Assembly: GCF_049994905.1 (NCBI RefSeq)
Contig: NZ_CP188258.1
Location: forward strand, 930,001-994,000
Source of the DNA: Diaminobutyricibacter sp049994905
GTDB taxonomy: Bacteria > Actinomycetota > Actinomycetes > Actinomycetales > Microbacteriaceae
Reading direction: 5' to 3'
DNA length: 64,000 nucleotides
How positions within the stretch are numbered: position 1 is the first letter of the stretch; the number at the start of each line of letters is the position of its first letter. The position numbers were made by a program, and so were the translations under genes. Shown piece after piece: positions 33,363-41,510 of the stretch. The notes under the pieces are model-generated. The model ran no database searches, was not told the DNA's origin, and saw only the letters and a list, made by a program, of their open reading frames with translations.

Positions 33363-33638
33363 GTGATTGTGAACAGGCTCACCGTCGACGGCAAGGACTA
33401 CTTTCTGCCCGACCCCGTCACCGAACTGCGCGAGAAGATCAAGGCCGCAGTGCAGGCCGGCGGCGACTATGTCAACATTCCTCCGCTGCGCTCAGGTCCC
33501 GGCGTCGACATCCTCTTCTCACCCGGCATGCCGGTCGTCTGGACGCAGATCGACGTCGGAGGCGATGCGGCCTCCGACAGCGGAGCTGCTGACGACTCGG
33601 ATTCGAGCATCGAGGACGACAGCTTCGGCTCCCTTTAA
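33363..33638 (+). CDS. Small hypothetical protein
   Basis: Ninety-one residues from GTG 33363. The N-terminal part (NRLTVDGKDYFLPDPVTELREKIKAAVQAGGDYVNIP) looks like a small alpha/beta domain binding a ligand or nucleotide, and the tail is acidic and Ser-rich. No family recognised. In the same direction as the DUF7882 genes; 35-bp gap. Confidence 0.65.
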   Translation: MIVNRLTVDGKDYFLPDPVTELREKIKAAVQAGGDYVNIPPLRSGPGVDILFSPGMPVVWTQIDVGGDAASDSGAADDSDSSIEDDSFGSL

Positions 33639-33702
33639 CTGACGAGAGCACCGGTTTGTCAACCCCTCGGGCGTGTGTGCCGTGCGCGCCTATGGTTGGG
33701 AA

Positions 33703-34455
33703 ATGTCGAACGAGGATCAGGGTGACGCGAGCCGCACGCCGAAAGACGTGATCAAGGACGTCGTCGACAGTGAGGCTCCTGGTGAGGTGCGGATCGCCCG
33801 ATTGTGGTGGGTCGTCTCGGCTGTCGGTGCTCTCCTTCTCGTCGTCCTGCTGGCGGCGGTGATCTTCTACCGGCAGGCAGACAAGCCGTTCGGATTCGAG
33901 GTCGAGTGGATGGGCGAGCTCGTCGAGGCGCGCGCGCCTGTGTGGACGATCCCGGCCCTGGTCTTCGACTGGGTGGGTGGTGGCATCAGTTCGATTGTCA
34001 TTGTGCCCCTCGCGATCATCGGGGGCCTGCTGATCTGGCGGCGCCCGTGGGGAGCCCTGTACTACGCGGTCGCGGCCGCAACCAGCGTGACGCTCACGAC
34101 GATCATCAAGACCCTTGTCGGGCGTCCGCGACCGACCGAGATCCTCGTTCAACCCGACTTCGGCTCGTTCCCCTCCGGCCACAGTGCCAATGCGGCGGTC
34201 ATCGCGACGACGCTCGGCATCATCTTCTGGCGAACCTGGATCTGGATAACCGGTGCCGTCTACACCCTCCTGATGATGCTCAGTCGCACCTACCTCGGCG
34301 CACACTGGATCTCGGATACGGTCGGCGGCATGCTCGTCGGGGTGGGCGTCGCGGTCATCATCTGGGCGCCGTTCGCCTTGCGGCTGTATCGCGAGCGACG
34401 GCTGCCGCACCCTCCGATCTGGGTCAAAGTGGATCGGCATCCCGTCGATCCATGA
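33703..34455 (+). CDS. PAP2-family membrane phosphatase
   Basis: A 250-residue integral membrane phosphatase with about six helices and the three PAP2 signatures: KTLVGRPRP, PSGHSAN and SRTYLGAHWISDTVGG. Acts on lipid phosphates such as undecaprenyl pyrophosphate or phosphatidic acid on the outer face of the membrane. The start is ATG 33703. Convergent with marR. A functional link to the lipid kinase two genes back is possible but unproven. Confidence 0.93.
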   Translation: MSNEDQGDASRTPKDVIKDVVDSEAPGEVRIARLWWVVSAVGALLLVVLLAAVIFYRQADKPFGFEVEWMGELVEARAPVWTIPALVFDWVGGGISSIVIVPLAIIGGLLIWRRPWGALYYAVAAATSVTLTTIIKTLVGRPRPTEILVQPDFGSFPSGHSANAAVIATTLGIIFWRTWIWITGAVYTLLMMLSRTYLGAHWISDTVGGMLVGVGVAVIIWAPFALRLYRERRLPHPPIWVKVDRHPVDP

Positions 34456-34458
34456 CAC

Positions 34459-34932
34459 TCACGGCACCGCGGGCGTCCGTTCGTCGGTGTCGTCGCTCAA
34501 GGAGCGGATCATGCTCTGCAGGATCCTGAACGCAGCGGACCGCTCGTCCTCTGACATGCCGCCCAGCATCCTGACCTCCACGGACCGGACCGCAGCGCTC
34601 GCCTTCTCGAGGCTCCGTCGACCGCGTGGTGTAAGCCGGGTGGGAAGAACTTTCCCGACCGTGGCCTCCGCCGGCCTGGTCACGTAGCCGTCGCGTTCCA
34701 ATGCTTGCAGGAGTACGTTCATCGACTGCCGTGTCACGAACGCTCCGCGTGCGAGCTCGGAGTTCGACAGTCCGGGGCGCTGCGCAAGCAGCTCGAGGCA
34801 GGAGTAGTGCGTCACGGTCATCCCGAGTGGCCGCAGCACCGCCTCCATGGCTGTGCGGAGGGCGCTCGACGCCTCTTTCAGCAGGTAGCCCAGTGACGTC
34901 GCAAGGTCGACGCCGGCTTCGTCTTGACTCAT
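34459..34932 (-). CDS. MarR-family transcriptional regulator
   Basis: A 157-residue winged-helix regulator: LRPLGMTVTHYSCLELLAQRPGLSNSELARGAFVTRQSMNVLLQALERDGYVTRPA is the DNA-binding core. Start ATG 34932 lies inside the first of two palindromes shared with the divergent glyoxalase-type gene, so it represses both. Likely ligand is a small aromatic or electrophile. Confidence 0.93.
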   Translation of the reverse strand: MSQDEAGVDLATSLGYLLKEASSALRTAMEAVLRPLGMTVTHYSCLELLAQRPGLSNSELARGAFVTRQSMNVLLQALERDGYVTRPAEATVGKVLPTRLTPRGRRSLEKASAAVRSVEVRMLGGMSEDERSAAFRILQSMIRSLSDDTDERTPAVP

Positions 34933-34975
34933 GTCAGTATTCTGACATACATTGGGCTGTGTCAGATAACTGACA
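34932..34975. promoter_or_regulatory. Paired MarR operators
   Basis: Two perfect palindromes: TGTCAGTATTCTGACA (34932-34947) and TGTCAGATAACTGACA (34960-34975), with identical TGTCAG/CTGACA arms and a 28-bp centre-to-centre spacing. The first covers the marR start codon; the second is 20 bp before the VOC gene start. Best explained as autoregulatory repressor sites. Confidence 0.88.
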
Positions 34976-34995
34976 CCCAACTGAGGAGCGCCGCC

Positions 34996-35364
34996 ATGCC
35001 CGCCACCGGCCCAGACTTCATCTCCCTCCAGGCTCGCGATCTCGATGCGTCGCAGGCGTTCTACGAGCAGTACCTCGGCCTCGTCCGCTCTCAGGCAGGC
35101 CCGCCGCATGCCGTCGTCTTCGAGACGACACCGATCGCGTTCGCGCTGCGAGAAATCGTTCCCGGCACGGATCTTGCGTCGGTCGCCCAGCCCGGCATCG
35201 GTGCGGCGATCTGGCTCCATGCCACCGATGTCCAGGCCATTCACGACGCTCTCGTCGCCGACGGCCACACGATCGTCTCGGCTCCGATCGACGGCCCATT
35301 CGGCCGCACCTTCACCTTCGCCGACCCCGGCGGTTACCAGGTCACCCTGCACGACCGGGCCTGA
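34996..35364 (+). CDS. VOC-family (glyoxalase/bleomycin-resistance-like) protein
   Basis: A 122-residue vicinal oxygen chelate protein with two beta-alpha-beta-beta-beta modules: FISLQARDLDASQAFYEQYLGLV and ATDVQAIHDALVADGHTI...FTFADPGGYQVTLHD. GAGGAG precedes ATG 34996. Under control of the divergent MarR protein, it probably detoxifies or binds a reactive compound. Confidence 0.9.
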   Translation: MPATGPDFISLQARDLDASQAFYEQYLGLVRSQAGPPHAVVFETTPIAFALREIVPGTDLASVAQPGIGAAIWLHATDVQAIHDALVADGHTIVSAPIDGPFGRTFTFADPGGYQVTLHDRA

Positions 35365-35375
35365 GACGTCGAAGG

Positions 35376-35990
35376 TCAGCCGACGTCGTTCCTTCGCAGT
35401 CCCGCCAGCAGCAGGCGCACCATCCGCTCCGCCTGTCCGGAACTCTCGCTGCCGCCCGGGGCGCCCGCGTGGCAGAGGTTCGCGACGGCGCTGAGGAACT
35501 CGGTCGCGTCGACGACCTGGATGATGTCCCCCGACTCGGTGGCGGCGATGAGCAGCCGCTTGAGAGTGGGCGCAAGGCGACTGGAGAAGTATTCGGCGAG
35601 CGGCTCGTACGCAGAGTCCCCGGAGTGCAGCGCAGCGGCAAGACCGCGCTTCGTTGCCACGAACTGCGTGTAACGCATGATCCACCGGTCGAGCGCCTCG
35701 CCGGGGGGGTATGTCGCCTCGATCTCGCTCGCAGCAGCGACGCACGCGTCGATCTCGCGTCGGAACACCGCAGAGATGAGATCCGACCGGAGCGGGAAGT
35801 GCCGGTAGAGCGTGCCGACCCCGACGCCCGCGCGTTCGGCGATCGCTCGTACCGGCGCGTTCACGCCGGCCTCGGCGAACACCGCCTTCGCGGCATCCAG
35901 GAGGGCGTCGACGTTCTGTTGAGCGTCGGCTCGCTTCCGGCGCGGCCGGGGCGTCACCGGACTTTCGGGCGCACCCGCAGTGGTGGTCAT
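35376..35990 (-). CDS. TetR-family repressor
   Basis: A 204-residue regulator. HTH NVDALLDAAKAVFAEAGVNAPVRAIAERAGVGVGTLYRHFPLRSDL is intact; the C-terminal domain belongs to the SACE_7040-like TetR set. It is divergent from an aldo/keto reductase and shares two operators with it. Confidence 0.93.
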   Translation of the reverse strand: MTTTAGAPESPVTPRPRRKRADAQQNVDALLDAAKAVFAEAGVNAPVRAIAERAGVGVGTLYRHFPLRSDLISAVFRREIDACVAAASEIEATYPPGEALDRWIMRYTQFVATKRGLAAALHSGDSAYEPLAEYFSSRLAPTLKRLLIAATESGDIIQVVDATEFLSAVANLCHAGAPGGSESSGQAERMVRLLLAGLRRNDVG

Positions 35991-36008
35991 GCACGATCTC
36001 CTTGTAAC

Positions 36009-36054
36009 GGAACGCCGTTCCGCATATAGTCGTCAGTAAGGGGAACGATGTTCC
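36009..36054. promoter_or_regulatory. Paired TetR operators
   Basis: GGAACGCCGTTCC (36009-36021) and GGAACGATGTTCC (36042-36054) have the same GGAAC/GTTCC arms with 3-bp centres. They are exactly 33 bp apart centre to centre, three helical turns. The first site extends to CGGAACG-C-CGTTCCG. They lie between tetR and the reductase gene. Confidence 0.85.
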
Positions 36055-36129
36055 GGTAATCGATGCGTGACCTGATCATAAGGCACCGCCGCGTTCCGTG
36101 CCACGGCGACGATCGCAAGGAGCAGAAAC

Positions 36130-37155
36130 ATGCAATATCGCACACTCGGCCGTACCGGCATCCAGGTGACCCCCTACGCGCTCGGCGCGATGATGCTGGG
36201 AAGTCTCGGCAACTCCGACCGGCAGCAGGGAGTCGCCATCATCCAACGGGCGCTCGACGGCGGCATCAACTTCGTGGACACTGCCGACCGCTACGGCGAC
36301 TCCGAGGAGGTCGTCGGCGAAGCACTCAAGGGCCGCCGCGACGAGGTCGTTCTCGCCACGAAGTTCTGGGGCCCCATCGATGACGATGTCAACCATCGCG
36401 GCGCATCCCGCCGTTGGATCATGCAGGCAGTCGAACGTTCGCTCCGCCGCCTGCAGACAGACCACATCGACCTCTACCAACTGCACCGGCCCGACCCGGC
36501 CACGGACATCGACGAGACGCTCTCGGCGCTCACGGACCTCGTCCGCCAGGGCAAGGTCCGCGCGATCGGGTCGTCATCGATGCGCGGGTCGGAAATCGTC
36601 GAGGCACAGTGGATGTCTGAGAGACGCGGCTTCGAGCGCTTTCGCACCGAGCAGCCCAACTACTCGATCCTCGACCGCGAGATCGAGCGTGAGATCCTCC
36701 CTGTGGCCGAACGCTATGGAATGGGCACGCTCGTCTACAGCCCGCTCGCCGGCGGCACCCTGACGGGTCGGTACCGGGCGGGGCAGGAGAACGACAACTT
36801 CCGCTCGACGAGAACCGGCATGCACCACTTCCGGGACGAGCGCCGACTGGCTGCCGTCGAGGAACTCATCACGCTCTCCGAAGAAGTCGGCGTGAAGCTG
36901 ACGCACCTTGCCATGGCGTTCGTCATCGCGCACCCGGGTGTCACATCCGCGATCGCAGGGCCGCGGACGATGGAGCAACTGGAGGACACCCTCGCCGGGG
37001 TGGATGTCGCGCTCTCCGACGACGTGCTCGACCGCATCGACGAGATCGTGCCGCCTGGAGAGAGCATCGGCGCGATGGACATGGTCTACCGCGGGCCCGA
37101 AATCGGCGACCCGACCATGCGTCGCCGGCCGGCCGGGCAGCGCTCGGCCGCGTGA
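36130..37155 (+). CDS. Aldo/keto reductase (TetR-controlled)
   Basis: A 341-residue NADPH-dependent oxidoreductase with TIM barrel. FVDTADRYGDSEEVVGEAL holds catalytic Asp and Tyr, VLATKFWG the Lys, and YQLHRPDP the His; the C-terminal IAGPRTMEQLEDTLAG binds the cofactor. AAGGAG precedes the ATG by 8 bp. Expected to reduce aldehydes or ketones once TetR releases the operators. Confidence 0.94.
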   Translation: MQYRTLGRTGIQVTPYALGAMMLGSLGNSDRQQGVAIIQRALDGGINFVDTADRYGDSEEVVGEALKGRRDEVVLATKFWGPIDDDVNHRGASRRWIMQAVERSLRRLQTDHIDLYQLHRPDPATDIDETLSALTDLVRQGKVRAIGSSSMRGSEIVEAQWMSERRGFERFRTEQPNYSILDREIEREILPVAERYGMGTLVYSPLAGGTLTGRYRAGQENDNFRSTRTGMHHFRDERRLAAVEELITLSEEVGVKLTHLAMAFVIAHPGVTSAIAGPRTMEQLEDTLAGVDVALSDDVLDRIDEIVPPGESIGAMDMVYRGPEIGDPTMRRRPAGQRSAA

Positions 37156-37170
37156 GGGAAGACGGTCGGA

Positions 37171-37677
37171 TCAGGTCTCGCGTGCAGCGGAGTCCTGAGC
37201 CGCCACGTCTTCTGCGGCCTGCTGGATCTTCTCGCTCGCGGCGACCTCCTGCTGCAGATTCTCCGTCAGGAGCCGGACCACGTCATCAGCGTCGTCCCAG
37301 GTCTCCGCGATCGTGATGAGGCTCTGGTAGACGCCGATCTCGTACAGCTCCGTCTCGAGCGCGCCTGCCAGCAGCGCCGAGTCCACGACGTCATCATCAG
37401 TCTTCAGGAACATCGATCTGCTCTCTTTCGCAAGCCCTTTGGTCGCGGGTGACGGCGAAGCCCTGAGTCGCTCCTCGAGCAGCTGGAAGCACCGCTCGAT
37501 GTTGTCGATCTGCTGCCGCGTCTCGGAAGCGTGAGCGTGAAACAAGTCACGGAGCTCCCAGCGCTGCGTGCGGTCCTGGAGCTCGACGAGCATGTCCAGG
37601 GAATCGTGCTCCATGGTCAAGGCTGCGCTCAACTTGGCGCCGAAGACTTCCTCCTGGGTATCGAAATGTTCGAACAC
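37171..37677 (-). CDS. YciF-like ferritin-fold protein (DUF892)
   Basis: A 168-residue four-helix-bundle protein. The start is GTG 37677, since family members begin VFEHFDT; AAGAAGAG is upstream. Conserved stretches TMEHDSLDMLVELQDRT, HASETRQQIDNIERCFQLL, SPATKGLAKE and ALETELYEIGVYQSLI carry Glu and His residues for a di-iron site. DUF892 proteins are stress-induced and thought to bind iron or protect against oxidants. Convergent with the reductase. Confidence 0.88.
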   Translation of the reverse strand: MFEHFDTQEEVFGAKLSAALTMEHDSLDMLVELQDRTQRWELRDLFHAHASETRQQIDNIERCFQLLEERLRASPSPATKGLAKESRSMFLKTDDDVVDSALLAGALETELYEIGVYQSLITIAETWDDADDVVRLLTENLQQEVAASEKIQQAAEDVAAQDSAARET

Positions 37678-37901
37678 GATGCTCTTCTTTCGTCTGCTGA
37701 CAGTCGTACCCCGTGCGGCGGCCGCCCTCAATCCCCCCGCGACCACGGCCGTGCCAGGGATGCTGCGCGGCGTGGGTGCGCCCCGCTCGTGGCGCGAAAG
37801 CCCTTGCGTGACCGGACGAGTCTCGGTACATTCACGCGGGATCGACTCGTGGGAGGCCGCGGTTTTCGAGGCCGGCGGGACACGGAGAAGGCGGAAGAAT
37901 C

Positions 37902-38567
37902 ATGAATCTGTTCCTCACCATCGTCAGCGGTCTGGCGTGGACCATCGTCTATATCGAAGCGATCCGACTGGGCTTCAGATACCGGACCTACGCGATACCG
38001 GTGGCGGCGCTCGGCCTCAATCTCGCCTGGGAGACCATCTACGGCATCCACGGTCTCACCGGGACGATCTCGGCGCAGTCGATCATCAACCTCGTGTGGG
38101 CGGCGGCCGACGCCGTCATCGTCTTCACCTTCCTCCGCTTCGGGCGCAGGGAGCTGCCGCCCTTTGTGACGCGACCGCTGTTCGTCGGTTGGGCTCTCGT
38201 CGTGTTCGGCATCTCGTTCGCCGTGCAGGCGTTGTTCATCGGCGAGTTCGGCTGGGACGGGGGCGCCCGGTATTCCGCTTTCCTGCAGAACCTCCTGATG
38301 TCGGGACTCTTCATCGCCATGCTGGTCGCCCGCCGCGGAGTGCGCGGCCAGTCCCTGGTGATCGCCGTCGCCAAATGGCTTGGCACTCTCGCTCCGACCA
38401 TCCTGTTCGGTGCGCTGGCTGGCCGGCCGTTCATCCTCTGGATCGGGCTGCTCTGCAGTGTCCTCGACCTGATCTACCTCGGGCTGTTGTGGGCGGCGAA
38501 GAGGAATCCGGTCGCATTCGCGGCGCCGCCAGAGGTGGATGTGCAGGTGGTGGCGCGCCCCGCCTGA
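37902..38567 (+). CDS. Seven-helix membrane protein resembling Pyr4/PaxB terpene cyclases
   Basis: A 221-residue protein of about seven transmembrane helices. The stretch TYAIPVAALGLNLAWETIYG followed by SIINLVWAAADAVIVFTFLRFG matches the pattern of fungal Pyr4/PaxB-type membrane terpene cyclases and their bacterial relatives: NxxWE in helix 2, WxxxDxxI in helix 3. Whether the bacterial members cyclise terpenoids is not known. No prenyltransferase or terpene gene is in the window. GGCGGAAG precedes the ATG. Confidence 0.65.
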   Translation: MNLFLTIVSGLAWTIVYIEAIRLGFRYRTYAIPVAALGLNLAWETIYGIHGLTGTISAQSIINLVWAAADAVIVFTFLRFGRRELPPFVTRPLFVGWALVVFGISFAVQALFIGEFGWDGGARYSAFLQNLLMSGLFIAMLVARRGVRGQSLVIAVAKWLGTLAPTILFGALAGRPFILWIGLLCSVLDLIYLGLLWAAKRNPVAFAAPPEVDVQVVARPA

Positions 38568-38576
38568 AGAGAACGG

Positions 38577-39503
38577 CTACGGGAGGAGGTGCCCGGCGGC
38601 GGTGAACAGTCGGTACCATTCCTCGCGGTTCAGCTGAACGTCGGACCCTGCGGCGGCCTGAGCGACTCGCTCCGGATTTGTCGTGCCGAGCACAACCTGC
38701 ATGGTGGCGGGATGCCGGGTGATCCACGCGACGGCGATGCCCATCGGCGTCACACCATGCTCGGCAGCGATCTCGTCGAGCGCGTCGTTCAGCGGTCCGA
38801 AGTTCTCGCGGTCACCGATGAAGACGCCGTTGAAGAAGCCCTTCTGGAATGGTGACCACGCCTGCAGTGTGATGTCGTTGAGACGGCTGTAATCGAGGAT
38901 GCCGTTGTCGCGGTCGATCGACTGGTCCAGCCCCGCCATGTTGGCGGCGATTCCGTGGGCGATGAGTGGTGCGTGCGTGATGCTGAGCTGCACCTGGTTG
39001 AACGCGAGCGGTTGCCTGACCGAGCGCTTGAGAAGTTCGACCTGGCCCGGGGTCTGGTTGGACACGCCGAAGTTGCGCACCTTTCCCGAACTGTGAAGCT
39101 GATCGAATGCAGCCGCGACCTCATCCGGTTCGACCAGAGTGTCGGGGCGGTGCAGCAGAAGGATGTCGAGGTAGTCGGTGCGCAAGGCGGCCAGACTGCG
39201 GTCGACCGAGGCGAGGATGTGCTCTTTCGAGAAGTCCCAGAAACCGTTCCGGATGCCGACTTTGGACTGGAGGATGACCGATCCGCGCTCGGCGGGAGCG
39301 AAGGTGACCGCGTCGCCGAAGCGAGTCTCGCATCCGTGGTCGCCGCCGTAGACGTCGGCGTGGTCGAAGAAGTTGATTCCGGCATCACGGGCTGCGCCGA
39401 CCAGGGCTCGGATCTCCGCGTCGTCGAGGTCGGAGATCCGCATCAAACCCAGAATGACGTTCGAGGCGTGGAGGGTCGTCTGGGGCGGGGTGAAGGTCTT
39501 CAT
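38577..39503 (-). CDS. Aldo/keto reductase, YdhF-like
   Basis: A 308-residue NADP-dependent reductase: NFFDHADVYGGDHGCETRFGDAV (Asp, Tyr), VILQSKVGIR (Lys), ILLLHRPDTLVEPDEVAAAF (His), then LGTTNPERVAQAA for the cofactor. It differs clearly from the 36130 enzyme and belongs to the YdhF-type group. AAAGAAAGAAGAGAACAGAC, a purine-rich run, precedes the start and could serve as an extended ribosome site. Followed by the dehydrogenase gene upstream in the same direction. Confidence 0.92.
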   Translation of the reverse strand: MKTFTPPQTTLHASNVILGLMRISDLDDAEIRALVGAARDAGINFFDHADVYGGDHGCETRFGDAVTFAPAERGSVILQSKVGIRNGFWDFSKEHILASVDRSLAALRTDYLDILLLHRPDTLVEPDEVAAAFDQLHSSGKVRNFGVSNQTPGQVELLKRSVRQPLAFNQVQLSITHAPLIAHGIAANMAGLDQSIDRDNGILDYSRLNDITLQAWSPFQKGFFNGVFIGDRENFGPLNDALDEIAAEHGVTPMGIAVAWITRHPATMQVVLGTTNPERVAQAAAGSDVQLNREEWYRLFTAAGHLLP

Positions 39504-39551
39504 CTGTCTGTTCTCTTCTTTCTTTCTTTGTCTATCGGTGATCGGTCGGCG

Positions 39552-40448
39552 TCAGCGGGTCGGGACCGGCGCGCTGATCGCGTCGTAGACCCAGGCCACG
39601 TCTTCGTTTCCGTGGCCGGCCTCGCTCGCCTCGGCGTACAGGTGCTCCAGGCTGTCGAGGTATGAGATCGTCGTGGGCCCGGCCGTGGCCTGTGCCAGAC
39701 GCAGGTCTTTGAGCAGGCCGTCGAGCGCGAATTGCGGAGCCCGGGGTCCTTCGAGAATCACTGCGCCTTTGAGGTGCGCGTATGGGCTGTCCGAGGCCGA
39801 CCCGGCGATGGCATCCAGGAAGATCGAGGGCTCGAGGCCGAAAGCGCGGGCGAGCGCGACCGACTGGGCGGTACCGGCGGTGAGGCTCGCGACCCAGGCA
39901 TTGCAGACGAGCTTCAGGTCGGATGCCTCGCCGAGGCGAGTACCCACGGTGATCGATTTCGATCCGATCGCGTCGAAGACCGGCTGCAACGCGGCGATAG
40001 CTCTGCGTTCTCCCGATGCGAGCACGGTCAGCGCACCGTGTTCAGCGGGGTTCTTCGTTCCCAGAACGGGCGCGTCGACCACGCTGATGGGGTAGGCGGA
40101 TGCTGCAGTCGCGACCGCGCGCATCCCCTCTGCCCCGATCGTGGCGCTCTGCATCCAGATCGCGCCTTCGCGCATTGCGGGCAGGAACTCCGTGCCGACG
40201 CGTAGCACGGCCTGCGCATCGAACAGCATCGTCAGAACGACGTCGGCGTCACGCACGGCGGCGAACGGATCGGCTGCCGCGCGTGCACCCGACTCGACCA
40301 GGTGCCTCGTCTTCTCCGGGCTCCGGTTCCACACCGTCACGCGGAAACCCGAGCGCAGGAGTGAACGGGCCATAGCCGCTCCCATGGTTCCGGTGCCGAG
40401 CACTGCGACTGTGAGCCCGGGGGGCCGGGGATTCGATGATTCGGTCAT
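39552..40448 (-). CDS. 3-hydroxyisobutyrate/6-phosphogluconate-type dehydrogenase
   Basis: A 298-residue NAD(P)-dependent beta-hydroxyacid dehydrogenase family protein. Rossmann start VAVLGTGTMGAAMARSLLRSGFRVTVWNRSP, substrate loop SVVDAPVLGTKNPAEHGALTVLASG, and KLVCNAWVASLTAG with the catalytic Lys. The start ATG 40448 follows AGGA. The exact substrate is unknown; it could be an imine reductase-like or a succinic semialdehyde reductase. Probably co-transcribed with the downstream reductase. Confidence 0.9.
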   Translation of the reverse strand: MTESSNPRPPGLTVAVLGTGTMGAAMARSLLRSGFRVTVWNRSPEKTRHLVESGARAAADPFAAVRDADVVLTMLFDAQAVLRVGTEFLPAMREGAIWMQSATIGAEGMRAVATAASAYPISVVDAPVLGTKNPAEHGALTVLASGERRAIAALQPVFDAIGSKSITVGTRLGEASDLKLVCNAWVASLTAGTAQSVALARAFGLEPSIFLDAIAGSASDSPYAHLKGAVILEGPRAPQFALDGLLKDLRLAQATAGPTTISYLDSLEHLYAEASEAGHGNEDVAWVYDAISAPVPTR

Positions 40449-40458
40449 GATGTCCTCC

Positions 40459-40476
40459 GATTCGGTTTGTCGAATC
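40459..40476. promoter_or_regulatory. Inverted repeat before the dehydrogenase gene
   Basis: GATTCG (40459-40464) and CGAATC (40471-40476) flank a 6-bp centre, 11 bp upstream of the ATG of the dehydrogenase gene and between it and the divergent ArsR-ArsC gene. A repressor site is plausible; the protein is unknown. Confidence 0.4.
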
Positions 40477-40571
40477 CAGAGTGACAGCCGGTGTGTGCGA
40501 TGTCTAAGACCGCTCATCGACTGGGCCATAAGCGAGATGGATCAATTCGCAAATCGCATAGGCTTCGGTCT

Positions 40572-41465
40572 ATGAGTGGTGTTCCGGAGGCGAGCGATAC
40601 GCTGCGCAGCCTGAAGCGGATCTCCGATCCGACGCGTGCCCGCATCCTCTCCCTGATCCTGAGCGGCGAGGGGGGACGCGCTTCGGTGACCCGCCTCGCC
40701 GACGAACTCGACCTGACCCAGCCGACCGTGAGCCACCACCTGAAAGTCCTCCTCGACGACGGGCTCCTGCAACGCGAACCGGAGGGCCGACTCGTCTGGT
40801 ACTCCGTCGTACCCGACCAGGTCGATCGCGTTTCCGATCTGCTTCAGGAGCGGGACTCGAGCGTGCCGGCCGACGCGGTGCTGGACAGGATCTCCGCTGA
40901 CCTCGCCCAGCGCTTCGTCGGTGTTTTCGCACCGGAGACCGTCGGGCGTTACGTGCGGGAGAGTTACGAACTCCTCGCCGACCAGTCCGGCATCACGCGG
41001 AACCTCGCGTCGCTCACCTCCCGGTTCGCTGCGGACCGGCTGAGCGCGCTGGCGAACCAGGACCACGCTGCGGGCGACCGGCCGGAAGTGCTGTTCGTCT
41101 GCGTGCAGAACGCAGGCCGGTCGCAGATGGCCGCGGCCATCCTCAAGCACCTCGGCGGCGACCGGGTCCACGTGCGCACCGCCGGCAGCGAGCCGGTGGA
41201 TGTGGTGCGCCCGACCGTCGTCGCCGCGCTTGATGAGATCGGCGTGCCGATCGGGGGCGAGTATCCGAAGCCGCTCACCGACGAGGTCGTGCGTGCAGCG
41301 GATGTCGTGGTGACGATGGGATGCGGCGACGCCTGCCCCGTCTATCCGGGCCGTCGCTACCTGGACTGGGAACTCGACGACCCAGCCGGCCAGCCGTTGT
41401 CGAAGGTTCGCGAGATCCGCGACGACATCGAAGCGCGCGTGCGAGACCTTCTCGCAACCTTGTGA
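40572..41465 (+). CDS. ArsR-ArsC fusion (repressor plus LMW-phosphatase-type arsenate reductase)
   Basis: A 297-residue fusion from ATG 40572. Residues 1-95 are an ArsR winged helix (LKRISDPTRARILSLIL, RLADELDLTQPTVSHHLKVLLDDGLL). A helical linker (about 96-170, a three-helix receptor-like module) follows. Residues 175-297 are a LMW-PTP-type ArsC (VLFVCVQNAGRSQMAAA P-loop; VVTMGCGDACPVYPGRRYLDWELDDP). It probably senses arsenite and reduces arsenate in one protein. Followed 45 bp later by a separate arsC. Confidence 0.88.
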   Translation: MSGVPEASDTLRSLKRISDPTRARILSLILSGEGGRASVTRLADELDLTQPTVSHHLKVLLDDGLLQREPEGRLVWYSVVPDQVDRVSDLLQERDSSVPADAVLDRISADLAQRFVGVFAPETVGRYVRESYELLADQSGITRNLASLTSRFAADRLSALANQDHAAGDRPEVLFVCVQNAGRSQMAAAILKHLGGDRVHVRTAGSEPVDVVRPTVVAALDEIGVPIGGEYPKPLTDEVVRAADVVVTMGCGDACPVYPGRRYLDWELDDPAGQPLSKVREIRDDIEARVRDLLATL

Positions 41466-41474
41466 GACAACGCA

Positions 41475-41504
41475 TTGACAGCCATCTATGGGTTGCCGCA
41501 TACT
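41475..41504 (+). promoter_or_regulatory. Promoter for a leaderless arsC transcript
   Basis: TTGACA (41475-41480), 18-bp spacer, CATACT (41499-41504). Transcription should begin about 7 bp later, at the ATG of arsC (41511), and no ribosome site is present upstream of that ATG. Both facts fit a leaderless mRNA. Confidence 0.65.
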
Positions 41505-41510
41505 TGAAGC

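Noticed and set aside
34459..35994. A single 511-codon minus-strand gene covering MarR and TetR
   Set aside because: Only the last 157 residues form a MarR protein. The rest is antisense or out of frame with the glyoxalase and TetR genes, and the operators between them argue for separate genes.
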